DNA of 6,709 nucleotides from Pararoseburia sp963661325 (GCA_963661325.1 CAVLBP010000120.1:1-6709); one strand, 5' to 3'. Positions 1-6,215 are shown, counted from the first letter of the stretch. Numbers and translations are program-made. The notes: generated by a model not told the origin, from the letters alone.

Positions 1-1
1 A

Positions 2-61
2 CTGCTTTATCTAAACAACCTCTATCTGGAACATCTGCGTCAGGCACTTTCCCAAATTTAA
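2..61 (+). CDS. 3' end of an unidentified gene upstream of the MATE transporter (partial)
   Basis: Frame 2 is open from the left edge to a TAA at 59-61 and gives about 19 residues ending LYLEHLRQALSQI. The regular spacing of leucines suggests the last amphipathic helix of a folded protein. The gene would end 30 bp before the MATE start, a typical operon spacing. MATE transporters of this type are often preceded by a MarR- or TetR-type regulator, and a leucine-rich last helix would fit a MarR dimerisation helix, but 19 residues are too few to assign a family. Frame 1 is also open here and continues past the MATE start, so the frame choice rests on the position of the stop and the helix-like pattern. 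Confidence 0.45.
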   Translation: MLYLNNLYLEHLRQALSQI

Positions 62-91
62 CAAGAAACACCTATCGAAAGGATTATTTTT

Positions 92-1420
92 ATGAAAATT
101 CAATTATCAGAACATTTTACTTATAAAAAACTATTGCGCTTTGTCCTGCCTTCCATTGTGATGATGATCTTCACTTCCATCTACAGTGTAGTGGACGGTC
201 TCTTTGTTTCCAACTTTGCAGGAAAAACTGCCCTTGCAGCCATCAATCTGATCTACCCTTATATCATGGCCATCAGCACCCTAGGATTTATGATGGGTAC
301 CGGTGGAAGCGCTCTGGTCGGCCGTATTCTGGGCGAGGGTGATAAAAAACTTGCCAACGAACATTTTTCCATGATCGTCTATGCCACTGCAGGATTTGGC
401 ACTATTTTTTCCATCATAGGCTTTCTTTTTGTGCCAACCATGTCCCGGCTCTTTGGCGCTACAGGGGAGCTTTTGACCATGTGTAATCTGTATGGACACA
501 TCTGTTTTTTATCTATGCCGTTTTTTATGTTGCAGAATGTCTTTCAGTGCTTTTTCATTACAGCAGAAAAGCCCAAACTTGGTCTTGGAGTTATCGTTTC
601 GGCAGGCCTTACCAATATGATTTTAGATTTCCTTTTTGTAGTTGTCTTTGGTTGGGGCTTAAAGGGGGCTGCCATAGCAACCGTCTGCGGTGAAGTCGTC
701 GGTGGGCTAAGTCCCATCCTTTATTTCTCCGGAAAAAATACCAGTCTTTTACACCTTGGAAAAACTCACTTTGATAGCAGAGCCCTATTAAAGACTTGCG
801 CCAACGGTTCTTCCGAACTGATGACAAATCTTTCCAGTTCCGTTGTAACTGTCCTTTACAACTCACAATTGATGCGGATCGCCGGTGAGGATGGCGTAGC
901 AGCATACAGCACCATCATGTATGTTGATTTTGCTTTCGTTGCTGTCTTTTTGGGCTACTCTCTTGGCAGCGCACCTATTGTCAGTTTCCACTATGGCGCC
1001 GGTCATCACGAGGAATTGAAAAACATGAAAAAAAAGAGTCTTACTCTCATCGCCATCTCCGGCTTGTGTATGACTCTCTTCTCTCATATTTTTGCACAGC
1101 CTTTGGCTGCCTTCTTTGTAAGTTATGACAAGAAATTGATGGCAATGACTATTCACGGATTTACAATCTATGCCTTTGCCTATCTCTTAAAAGGATTTAA
1201 TGTTTATGGTTCTTCCTTCTTTACCGCCTTAAACAACGGCATGGTATCTGCCATTATTTCCTTTATGAGAACTCTGGTATTTGAGGTTGCTGCTATCCTG
1301 ATCCTGCCTGCACTATTTGGAATCAACGGCGTATGGTGTGCTGTGCTCGTCGCCGAAGCCCTAGCTTTTTGTATCACAGTATTCTTTTTCCTTACCAAGC
1401 AGAAAAAATATCAGTATTAG
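92..1420 (+). CDS. MATE family multidrug/Na+ (H+) antiporter, MepA-like
   Basis: This is an integral membrane exporter that probably uses a sodium or proton gradient to expel cationic drugs, dyes or metabolites. The 442 residues match the usual MATE length and form about twelve hydrophobic segments in two six-helix halves. Family signatures include the helix-1 acidic residue in YSVVDGLFVS (D35), the first-half motif GGSALVGRILGEGD (71-84), GLKGAAIATV near 189-198, the second-half GSAPIVSFHYGAG (292-304) and INGVWCAV near 411-418. A basic tail (KQKKY) follows the last helix. The ATG at 92 is supported by AAAGGA ending 8 bases upstream. The gene follows a partial upstream gene by 30 bp and probably shares its promoter. 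Its stop is 5 bp from the convergent rnhA stop. The family is clear, but the substrate cannot be read from the sequence. The resemblance to the MepA-like branch is from general sequence character and is less certain. Confidence 0.93.
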   Translation: MKIQLSEHFTYKKLLRFVLPSIVMMIFTSIYSVVDGLFVSNFAGKTALAAINLIYPYIMAISTLGFMMGTGGSALVGRILGEGDKKLANEHFSMIVYATAGFGTIFSIIGFLFVPTMSRLFGATGELLTMCNLYGHICFLSMPFFMLQNVFQCFFITAEKPKLGLGVIVSAGLTNMILDFLFVVVFGWGLKGAAIATVCGEVVGGLSPILYFSGKNTSLLHLGKTHFDSRALLKTCANGSSELMTNLSSSVVTVLYNSQLMRIAGEDGVAAYSTIMYVDFAFVAVFLGYSLGSAPIVSFHYGAGHHEELKNMKKKSLTLIAISGLCMTLFSHIFAQPLAAFFVSYDKKLMAMTIHGFTIYAFAYLLKGFNVYGSSFFTALNNGMVSAIISFMRTLVFEVAAILILPALFGINGVWCAVLVAEALAFCITVFFFLTKQKKYQY

Positions 1421-1425
1421 GATTT

Positions 1426-1917
1426 TTATCTATCTGCAGTCAATTCTACATCATCCTCCAAAAGAGCGGTGGGCTGGTCTGCTGCACTTGTAGCAAGACG
1501 GTCACACCGCTCATTTTCCGGATGACCGTCATGCCCTTTGACCCAGACAAACTCCACCTCATGCGGTGTCTTTGCGGCCAGAAGTGCCTTCCAAAGATCC
1601 ACATTTTTAACCGGTTTTTTGTCAGATTTGACCCAATTCTTTTTCAGCCAGTTGTCTACCCAATGCTGATTGAAAGCATCCACCACATATTTAGAGTCGG
1701 AATACAGAGTCACCTGACAAGGCTTATTGAGTGCCTCCAGGGCACGGATGGCGCCCAAAAGTTCCATGCGGTTGTTGGTGGTCTTCTTATAGCCGCAGGA
1801 TAACTCCTTTTCGTGCAGATTGCCCGCACTGTCTCTCACCTGTAAGATCGCGCCATAGCCTCCCGGTCCGTCAGGATTGCCTCTTGCTGCACCGTCTGTA
1901 AAAATTGTAACATGCAT
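1426..1917 (-). CDS. rnhA: Ribonuclease HI
   Basis: This cytoplasmic endonuclease cuts the RNA strand of RNA-DNA hybrids, removing R-loops and replication primers. The 163 residues carry the complete type 1 RNase H active site: D8 in FTDGAARGNPGPGG-like context (TDGAARGNPDGPGG), E52 in NNRMELLGAIRAL, D74 in YSDSKYVVDA and D139 in the region KGHDGHPENERCD, with the mobile-loop histidine H129. The basic handle-like segment DNWLKKNWVKSDKKPVKN (88-105) is present, as in the E. coli enzyme. The last ~17 residues (DQPTALLEDDVELTADR) form an acidic tail beyond the core fold. The start at 1917 has GGAG 8 bases upstream. It is the last gene of a minus-strand cluster, 18 bp after the MBL-fold gene, and ends 5 bp from the convergent MATE gene. 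No GC-rich terminator can fit in that gap. Confidence 0.96.
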   Translation of the reverse strand: MHVTIFTDGAARGNPDGPGGYGAILQVRDSAGNLHEKELSCGYKKTTNNRMELLGAIRALEALNKPCQVTLYSDSKYVVDAFNQHWVDNWLKKNWVKSDKKPVKNVDLWKALLAAKTPHEVEFVWVKGHDGHPENERCDRLATSAADQPTALLEDDVELTADR

Positions 1918-1935
1918 TTTCTTTTCTCCTTTTTT

Positions 1936-2688
1936 CTAATTCAAGTCAAATATGATATTTTCCCGGTCAATATCGACCACCTTTTGTGACAGTCCGACCA
2001 GTTCCGGTCTGCGCTTGAAGCGGTCGATCAGGTCATACCGCTTCCACATATGAATCGGGAATACCAGATCCACATCCATATTTTTGAGGAAGTATTCCAT
2101 GCCCAGATAGTAGGCATCCCCTAGGCGCGGATCCAAGACCACAAATGCCAGATCAATGTGACGGTTCTTGATGCGGTTCAACTCACGCTTGTAGGCATCC
2201 CCATAAGTCTTTGTGTAAAGTTCGCCTTCCATACCGGAATTCCACCAGTGCAGATCACCGGCATGATAAATGCTAAGCCCATCTGCCTGCACCAGATATG
2301 CCACGCCTGCATCCGTCGACCGCAGCGTCTCTACCACCAGATCGCCGATCTCATACTTCTCGATGACCGATACAAAATGGATCTGCTTTTTGATCTCCGG
2401 GTCAAAGCCATTGCGCAAAAGATATGCCCGTCCCAAGCGGATATCCTTTGAAAAAATATAGGTGATCTGCGGATATTTTTCCCGCCAGCGCAAGACCTCC
2501 AGGGAAAAGTGATCCTTGTGGCTGTGGCTGGCAAAGACATAAATATGCTTATTTGCATCCAGTTCCGGCATCTTTCCCTCAAAATGTACCGTCTCTACGG
2601 CTTCCTTTGGAAAATAGTCAAAGACCAGAATGCTCTTATCCAGTTCTACTACAAAACACGAGTGCCAAACATAAGTAACCCGTAACAT
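1936..2688 (-). CDS. MBL-fold metallo-hydrolase, UlaG-like (COG2220-type)
   Basis: This is a metallo-beta-lactamase-fold protein of 250 residues, presumably a cytoplasmic metal-dependent hydrolase; its substrate is unknown. An N-terminal WHSCFVVE (8-15) resembles the G/W-H-x-x-F opening of UlaG-like proteins. The metal motif HSHKDH is at 55-60, the bridging-aspartate motif YHAGDLHWWN gives D145, and a last ligand PIHMW gives H213. The histidine usually found between the HxHxDH motif and the GD motif is not evident; the matching stretch reads TLRSTDAGVAYLV (about 121-133), with D126 a possible substitute ligand. The ATG at 2688 has AGAGGA 6 bases upstream. It lies 19 bp after the amidohydrolase and 18 bp before rnhA, so cotranscription is likely. 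A role in nucleoside or detoxification metabolism can only be guessed from position. The fold assignment is secure, the activity is not. Confidence 0.85.
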   Translation of the reverse strand: MLRVTYVWHSCFVVELDKSILVFDYFPKEAVETVHFEGKMPELDANKHIYVFASHSHKDHFSLEVLRWREKYPQITYIFSKDIRLGRAYLLRNGFDPEIKKQIHFVSVIEKYEIGDLVVETLRSTDAGVAYLVQADGLSIYHAGDLHWWNSGMEGELYTKTYGDAYKRELNRIKNRHIDLAFVVLDPRLGDAYYLGMEYFLKNMDVDLVFPIHMWKRYDLIDRFKRRPELVGLSQKVVDIDRENIIFDLN

Positions 2689-2707
2689 AATCAGTCCTCT
2701 TTCTTTT

Positions 2708-4006
2708 TTATTTCATGCGCCCGATAATGGCATTTGCCTTGGCGTAGATCTCTTTTGGATCAAAACCGATCTCAAACTGTCCGTTTTCATAAAGAATACG
2801 TCCGTTTACCATGGTCATGATCACATTCTGTTTGCTGCCACTGTAAACGATATTCCCTACAAGATCATTTTCCGGCTGCATATTAGGCTGCATCAGATCG
2901 ATCATGACCATGTCCGCCTTTTTGCCCACAGCAAGACTATCGCAGTCTGCCAGTCCCATACATTGTGCGCCTGCCGCCGTTGCCATATAAAGTACCTCTT
3001 CTGCCGGAACACAAGCCGCATCCTGCTCCTTTACCTTGGCAAGTGCGGTCGTAAGGAACATTTCCCGGAACATATCCAGACAGTTATTGCTTGCCGGACC
3101 GTCTGTGCCGATGGCAAGTGCGATCCCCTCATCCAGATAACGCTTGATCGGTGCAATACCACTGGCAAGTTTTAAATTGGATGCCGGATTGGTCACAGCG
3201 GTCAGATGCCGTTTCTTAAAGATCTCAAAATCGCCGTCCTCCATATGGATACAGTGATAGCCGCCTCCGCCATAGGTATACATGCCAAGAGCATCCGTCA
3301 GACCGGTCGGTGTCATGCCCCATCTTTCCTTGCATTCTTTTACCTCAAGCGCCGTCTCGGCATTGTGTAAAAAGACCGGAGACTTGACCTTGTTGGCAAG
3401 TGCTGCAAGTCCCTCCATGCGGTCTCTTGAGGTCGTATATTCTGCGTGAAAACCAAGAATAAAGGAAGCCAGTTCTCCCATCTCATTCACGCGGTAATAG
3501 TCTTCTTCCAGTTCTTCCAGACTGCTGGAAAAATTGTTGAATCCCGATGTCTGTACCGTCCGAAAACCACAGTCGATCGAAGCCTTGGCATTTGACTCTG
3601 GGAAAAAGTACATATCAAAATTCGCCGTAATACCACTCGTCAGATATTCCATGATACCCAAAATATCCAGCCAGTAGATATCATCTGCCGTCAGTTGACC
3701 CTCACGCGGAAATACCGCCTCATTTAACCAGCGCTGCAAAGGCAGATCATCGGCATATGACCGCAAAAACGTCATTGCCGTATGCGTATGCGCATCCTTA
3801 AAGCCGGGCATCAAAAGATTGCCTTTGGCATCAATCTCGCGATCCCAGATCACGATCTCATCTGCCGAAAAGACCTGAGTCAGATCCTTGCCATCCCCAA
3901 TATAGCAGATCTCATTGCCCTTGATCCACAATTCTCCTTCTTTGATCTCAAAACCATGCCCCTGTCCCGGCAAGAGCATCTTTGCATTGTAAAAACGTAT
4001 ATTCAT
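2708..4006 (-). CDS. mtaD: Amidohydrolase, 5'-methylthioadenosine/S-adenosylhomocysteine deaminase-like
   Basis: This is a metal-dependent deaminase of the amidohydrolase superfamily that probably converts the 6-amino group of methylthioadenosine, S-adenosylhomocysteine or adenosine to a 6-oxo group, releasing ammonia. Numbering from the chosen start (432 residues), the metal ligands are H73 and H75 in PGFKDAHTHTAM, H187 in GFHAEYT, H214 in FLHNAET and D302 in GTDGPASNN. The NPASNLKLASG block (about 273-283) is typical of the MtaD/SAH deaminase/TrzN branch. The C-terminal strand region GKKADMVMIDL and NGRILYENG closes the small beta-sandwich domain. Two in-frame ATGs compete, at 4018 and 4006. 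An AGAAAGG abuts the first and is too close to serve it, so the second (MNIRFYN...) is preferred, with AAGGA 11 bases away. It follows the purine nucleoside phosphorylase by 62 bp and precedes the MBL gene by 19 bp. The exact substrate is inferred. Related enzymes also act on other aminopurines or triazines. Confidence 0.86.
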   Translation of the reverse strand: MNIRFYNAKMLLPGQGHGFEIKEGELWIKGNEICYIGDGKDLTQVFSADEIVIWDREIDAKGNLLMPGFKDAHTHTAMTFLRSYADDLPLQRWLNEAVFPREGQLTADDIYWLDILGIMEYLTSGITANFDMYFFPESNAKASIDCGFRTVQTSGFNNFSSSLEELEEDYYRVNEMGELASFILGFHAEYTTSRDRMEGLAALANKVKSPVFLHNAETALEVKECKERWGMTPTGLTDALGMYTYGGGGYHCIHMEDGDFEIFKKRHLTAVTNPASNLKLASGIAPIKRYLDEGIALAIGTDGPASNNCLDMFREMFLTTALAKVKEQDAACVPAEEVLYMATAAGAQCMGLADCDSLAVGKKADMVMIDLMQPNMQPENDLVGNIVYSGSKQNVIMTMVNGRILYENGQFEIGFDPKEIYAKANAIIGRMK

Positions 4007-4068
4007 CCCCCTAAACATCCTTTCTCATATTCTATGACATGACTTCCATCCCCATGTTGCGCCACTTT

Positions 4069-4905
4069 CTATCCGACCACTTCATGTATATGACCTATAG
4101 CGCAGGTCACCAGTGCGGAAAAATCACGCTCGACCATCTTTCCGGCTTCGATCACCTCTTCCTCGGTCAGAGGGTGTGGTGAAATCCCTGCCGCCAGATT
4201 GGAAATACAGGAGATCCCGACGATCTTCATCCCCATATGATTGGCAGCGACGGCTTCGCAAGCCGTGCTCATCCCTACGGCATCTGCCCCTAAAACGCGG
4301 CACATACCGATCTCCTGCGGTGACTCATAATTTGGTCCCGGCAACTGGATATAAGTCCCCTCACGCAAAGGAATATCCAACTGGCAGGCAGACTTGCGGA
4401 TGACCTGCTGCAAGTCCTCATCATAGATATGGCTCATATCCGGAAAACGATTCCCCAATTCTGCGATATTGGCACCACGCAGTGGCGACGGTACAAAAGT
4501 CGCGATCTGTCCCGTGATCAGCATGAGATCTCCCGCAGAGAATCCCTGTCGGATACCGCCTGCTGCATTGGTCAAAAATAAGACTTTAGCCCCCATCATC
4601 TTCATCAGACGGATTGGTAGTACCACATCGGTCATATCATAGCCCTCATAATAATGCACACGTCCCTGCATGGCAACGACCGGTGCCCCCTCGACATATC
4701 CAAAAACAAACTGACCGACATGTCCCGGTGCAGTCGATACCGGAAATCCCGCAATATCCCCATAAGGAATCCGCTCGACCACTTCCATTTTGCTTGCATA
4801 ATTGCCAAGCCCGGATCCAAGCACCAAGGCGATTTCCGGTGTAAAAGGAATACGCGCACGGATGCTTTCAAAGCAGGCACAAAGTTTTTCATATACTGGA
4901 TTCAT
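4069..4905 (-). CDS. punA: Purine nucleoside phosphorylase, trimeric (inosine/guanosine type)
   Basis: The enzyme splits purine nucleosides with phosphate into free base and ribose 1-phosphate for purine salvage in the cytoplasm. From the chosen start it has 278 residues, close to trimeric PNPs (about 270-290). Visible signatures are the phosphate loop GSGLG (30-34), GH at 61-62, GRVHYYEGY (81-89), TNAAGGIRQG (112-121), PGPNYES with the base-binding glutamate E194, GADAVGMST with M212, and SCISNLAAG with N236. Asparagine at the N236 position is the 6-oxopurine hallmark; methylthioadenosine phosphorylases carry Asp there. The family's 5'-OH-contacting histidine (HEEV/HDEV motif) reads EEEV here (E248). 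The frame is open upstream to an ATG at 4956, but that ATG sits against the U-tract of the preceding terminator. GGAGGAG lies 5 bases before the ATG at 4905, so 4905 is taken as the start. It heads the cluster with the deaminase-like gene. Confidence 0.92.
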   Translation of the reverse strand: MNPVYEKLCACFESIRARIPFTPEIALVLGSGLGNYASKMEVVERIPYGDIAGFPVSTAPGHVGQFVFGYVEGAPVVAMQGRVHYYEGYDMTDVVLPIRLMKMMGAKVLFLTNAAGGIRQGFSAGDLMLITGQIATFVPSPLRGANIAELGNRFPDMSHIYDEDLQQVIRKSACQLDIPLREGTYIQLPGPNYESPQEIGMCRVLGADAVGMSTACEAVAANHMGMKIVGISCISNLAAGISPHPLTEEEVIEAGKMVERDFSALVTCAIGHIHEVVG

Positions 4906-4910
4906 CCCTT

Positions 4911-4917
4911 CTCCTCC
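4911..4917 (-). promoter_or_regulatory. Ribosome binding site that sets the phosphorylase start
   Basis: The minus strand reads GGAGGAG followed by AAGGG and ATG. The GGAGG core is 7 bases from the ATG at 4905, ideal spacing. No comparable site precedes the upstream in-frame ATG at 4956, which has only the terminator U-tract before it. Confidence 0.85.
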
Positions 4918-4946
4918 ACTTTCCATCTTCTTCAAATTTACTTCTA

Positions 4947-4975
4947 AGTCTAACATAAAAAAAGAAGCCGGGCAA
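4947..4975 (-). promoter_or_regulatory. Possible weak promoter for the phosphorylase operon
   Basis: On the minus strand TTGCCC (4975-4970), a 17-base spacer and TAGACT (4952-4947) give 4/6 matches to each sigma-A hexamer. The -35 would lie inside the terminator hairpin. It is the best candidate I can find in the 51-bp gap between terminator and start, but it is weak. The alternative is that the operon lives on readthrough of the terminator or on a promoter inside the membrane protein gene. Confidence 0.22.
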
Positions 4976-4986
4976 TACTGCCCGAC
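4957..4986 (-). terminator. Intrinsic terminator after the DUF5692-like gene
   Basis: On the minus strand GTCGGGCA, loop GTAT, and TGCCCGGC form an 8-bp stem with one G-U pair, followed by TTCTTTTTTT. The U-tract maps to 4957-4966. It lies 36 bp after the stop codon of the membrane protein gene and 51 bp before the phosphorylase start, so it should separate the two transcription units. There is no matching U-tract in the plus direction. Confidence 0.92.
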
Positions 4987-5013
4987 CTCTCGTCATACTT
5001 ATCGTATCTTATA

Positions 5014-5030
5014 CAAAGTAAATTACTTTG
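5014..5030. repeat. Perfect inverted repeat over the stop codon of the DUF5692-like gene
   Basis: CAAAGTAA, one central base, TTACTTTG: two perfect 8-base arms centred on 5022. The TAA stop (5025-5023 on the minus strand) lies in one arm. As RNA it can fold only with a tight loop and about 7 A-U-rich pairs. As DNA it is a symmetrical site. It lies 28 bp before the terminator stem. No known function. Confidence 0.6.
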
Positions 5031-6129
5031 CTGCTCTTGCCAAAGCTTCTTCGTAATCTTTTGTACCAGCCCAAACATCATTTGAATATGGATTCTTGCC
5101 CATTTCAATAGAGCGCTTGATAATAACAGCGATACAAATAACGTTAGCAACAATAGCAAGCATGGCTACAAAGCCCTGTGCTGTAGGATTTGCTGTAATG
5201 CCAAATTCTGCAATAGCCTTTCCGGCTTCTGCTGTCTTACCCTGACCTGCATTGTAAACTTCCATTGCTGAAACGTAAAGATCATGTGCAGTAAGGTCAT
5301 TTGCAGCGCCACCATATACAGATGGAAGTACTGAGAACGGAGCCTTAAGCTGGAATGTAGGTACAACCTGAGCAAACATGCACCAGAGAGCAAGTGTATT
5401 TGCTCTGTTCTGGATCCAGCCACCCTTGTTCCAAAGTGCGTTTGCAAATGTAGGAGCAAGAAGAAGTGCTACACCACAGTACCATGTATGGGTAGGAAGG
5501 TTAGAGTATGTATACTCGAAGTTCCAGATATCGTAAGCAACGATAAACCATACTGTCATATCCGGCCAAAGCATATCGCTCTGGTTCTTGTCTTTTGATG
5601 TGTAAAGATTAACAACACCTGTCATACAGAAGATATTGATAAGTCCTGCAATGGCATTAACGATGTTCCACCAACCACCGTAGATGAATACGCCTTCGTT
5701 TGAAGCCCACCAAGCACCAGAGAAATCACCTGTGATGCCATAAGCTGCAACTGCTGACTCAAGATCTGAAACAACTGCGATAAGGATATTAGCTGCAACG
5801 ATAAACCATGGGAACCATGCGAACCACTTTTCCTTACCAATGCCCCATTTGTACTTGATCATCATGAAGCCGACACATCCGATGTCTGCTGCATAAAGTT
5901 TGAAGTAATGGAACCAACCATCCATATAAGCAACTGTAGGATTCGCTGAACCGCCAAATAGCCCCACATGTGCAAGGATGAAATAAACTGTAAGAATGAC
6001 AGGAACAATCACAAAAAGAAGTATTCCGCCAAACTTGGTACGACGTCCTATCTCATTCATGATAATGAGACCTGCAAATACAAGTACCCAACCAAGAAGC
6101 TGAGACATGTCGTGAATCTGGAATAACAT
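5023..6129 (-). CDS. Tryptophan-rich polytopic membrane protein, DUF5692-like
   Basis: No function is known to me. The sequence resembles the DUF5692 family; this is recognition from memory and not a search result. The protein has 368 residues from the chosen start, with about eight or nine hydrophobic segments (roughly 10-25, 35-56, 75-92, 105-121, 152-173, 190-205, 215-232, 244-258, 317-337), no signal peptide and no soluble enzymatic domain. It holds 18 tryptophans (4.9%), many at segment edges (WFAWFPWF 102-109, AWW 139-141, GGWWN 151-155). Polar or charged groups sit in or beside membrane segments: FHYFKLYAAD (73-82), VSDLES (120-125), AYDIWNFEYTYSN (198-210). A polar loop of about 55 residues (261-316) precedes the last segment, and the tail is charged. 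The frame opens at 6162, but AAAGGAGG lies 8 bases before the ATG at 6129. It has its own promoter and terminator, hence is monocistronic. Codon choice (GCA/GCT, GTT/GTA, CTT, GGT) differs from its CTG/GCC/GTC-using neighbours. Confidence 0.75.
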   Translation of the reverse strand: MLFQIHDMSQLLGWVLVFAGLIIMNEIGRRTKFGGILLFVIVPVILTVYFILAHVGLFGGSANPTVAYMDGWFHYFKLYAADIGCVGFMMIKYKWGIGKEKWFAWFPWFIVAANILIAVVSDLESAVAAYGITGDFSGAWWASNEGVFIYGGWWNIVNAIAGLINIFCMTGVVNLYTSKDKNQSDMLWPDMTVWFIVAYDIWNFEYTYSNLPTHTWYCGVALLLAPTFANALWNKGGWIQNRANTLALWCMFAQVVPTFQLKAPFSVLPSVYGGAANDLTAHDLYVSAMEVYNAGQGKTAEAGKAIAEFGITANPTAQGFVAMLAIVANVICIAVIIKRSIEMGKNPYSNDVWAGTKDYEEALARAAK

Positions 6130-6137
6130 AACGTTCT

Positions 6138-6145
6138 CCTCCTTT
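6138..6145 (-). promoter_or_regulatory. Strong ribosome binding site of the DUF5692-like gene
   Basis: The minus strand reads AAAGGAGG, 8 bases before the ATG at 6129, an almost full match to the anti-Shine-Dalgarno. It excludes the longer start at 6162, whose ATG overlaps the A/T-rich leader and has no such site. Confidence 0.9.
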
Positions 6146-6170
6146 ACTAATAATTTATACATTATGTTTT

Positions 6171-6183
6171 GGGGAACTCCCCC
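6171..6183 (-). promoter_or_regulatory. Short G/C hairpin at the expected 5' end of the DUF5692-like mRNA
   Basis: Within a run reading GGGGGGAGTTCCCC on the minus strand, four G-C pairs (plus a possible G-U) close a four-base loop. Counting from the -10 at 6203-6198, transcription should begin near 6190, so the hairpin would start about 6-8 bases from the mRNA 5' end. Such 5' stem-loops can protect mRNAs in Firmicutes. That role is inferred. Confidence 0.45.
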
Positions 6184-6200
6184 CTATTTCGACTTAGATT

Positions 6201-6215
6201 TTAACACTTTGTTAA
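6201..6215. repeat. Small inverted repeat in the promoter spacer
   Basis: TTAAC, five bases, GTTAA on the plus strand, a perfect 5-base dyad covering most of the -10 and the -35/-10 spacer. It overlaps the Rex-like site. It could be a regulator site or simply a by-product of A/T richness. Confidence 0.35.

Noticed and set aside
1333..1803. 156-codon plus-strand frame spanning the MATE end and rnhA
   Set aside because: It lies antisense to rnhA and overlaps the MATE 3' end, has no ribosome binding site, and its translation is low-complexity Cys/His/Arg-rich text typical of a shadow frame.
4007..4068. Separate promoter or regulator in the 62-bp gap between phosphorylase and deaminase genes
   Set aside because: I see no hexamer pair with correct spacing and no stable hairpin; the gap is compatible with simple cotranscription.
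4906..4956. N-terminal 17-residue extension of the phosphorylase (MLDLEVNLKK...)
   Set aside because: Its ATG abuts the terminator U-tract and lacks a ribosome binding site, while GGAGGAG stands correctly before the ATG at 4905. Trimeric PNPs also start near that point.
6130..6162. N-terminal 11-residue extension of the membrane protein (MYKLLVKEENV)
   Set aside because: These codons consist of the leader and the Shine-Dalgarno itself (AAAGGAGG read as codons). The ATG at 6129 has ideal spacing.
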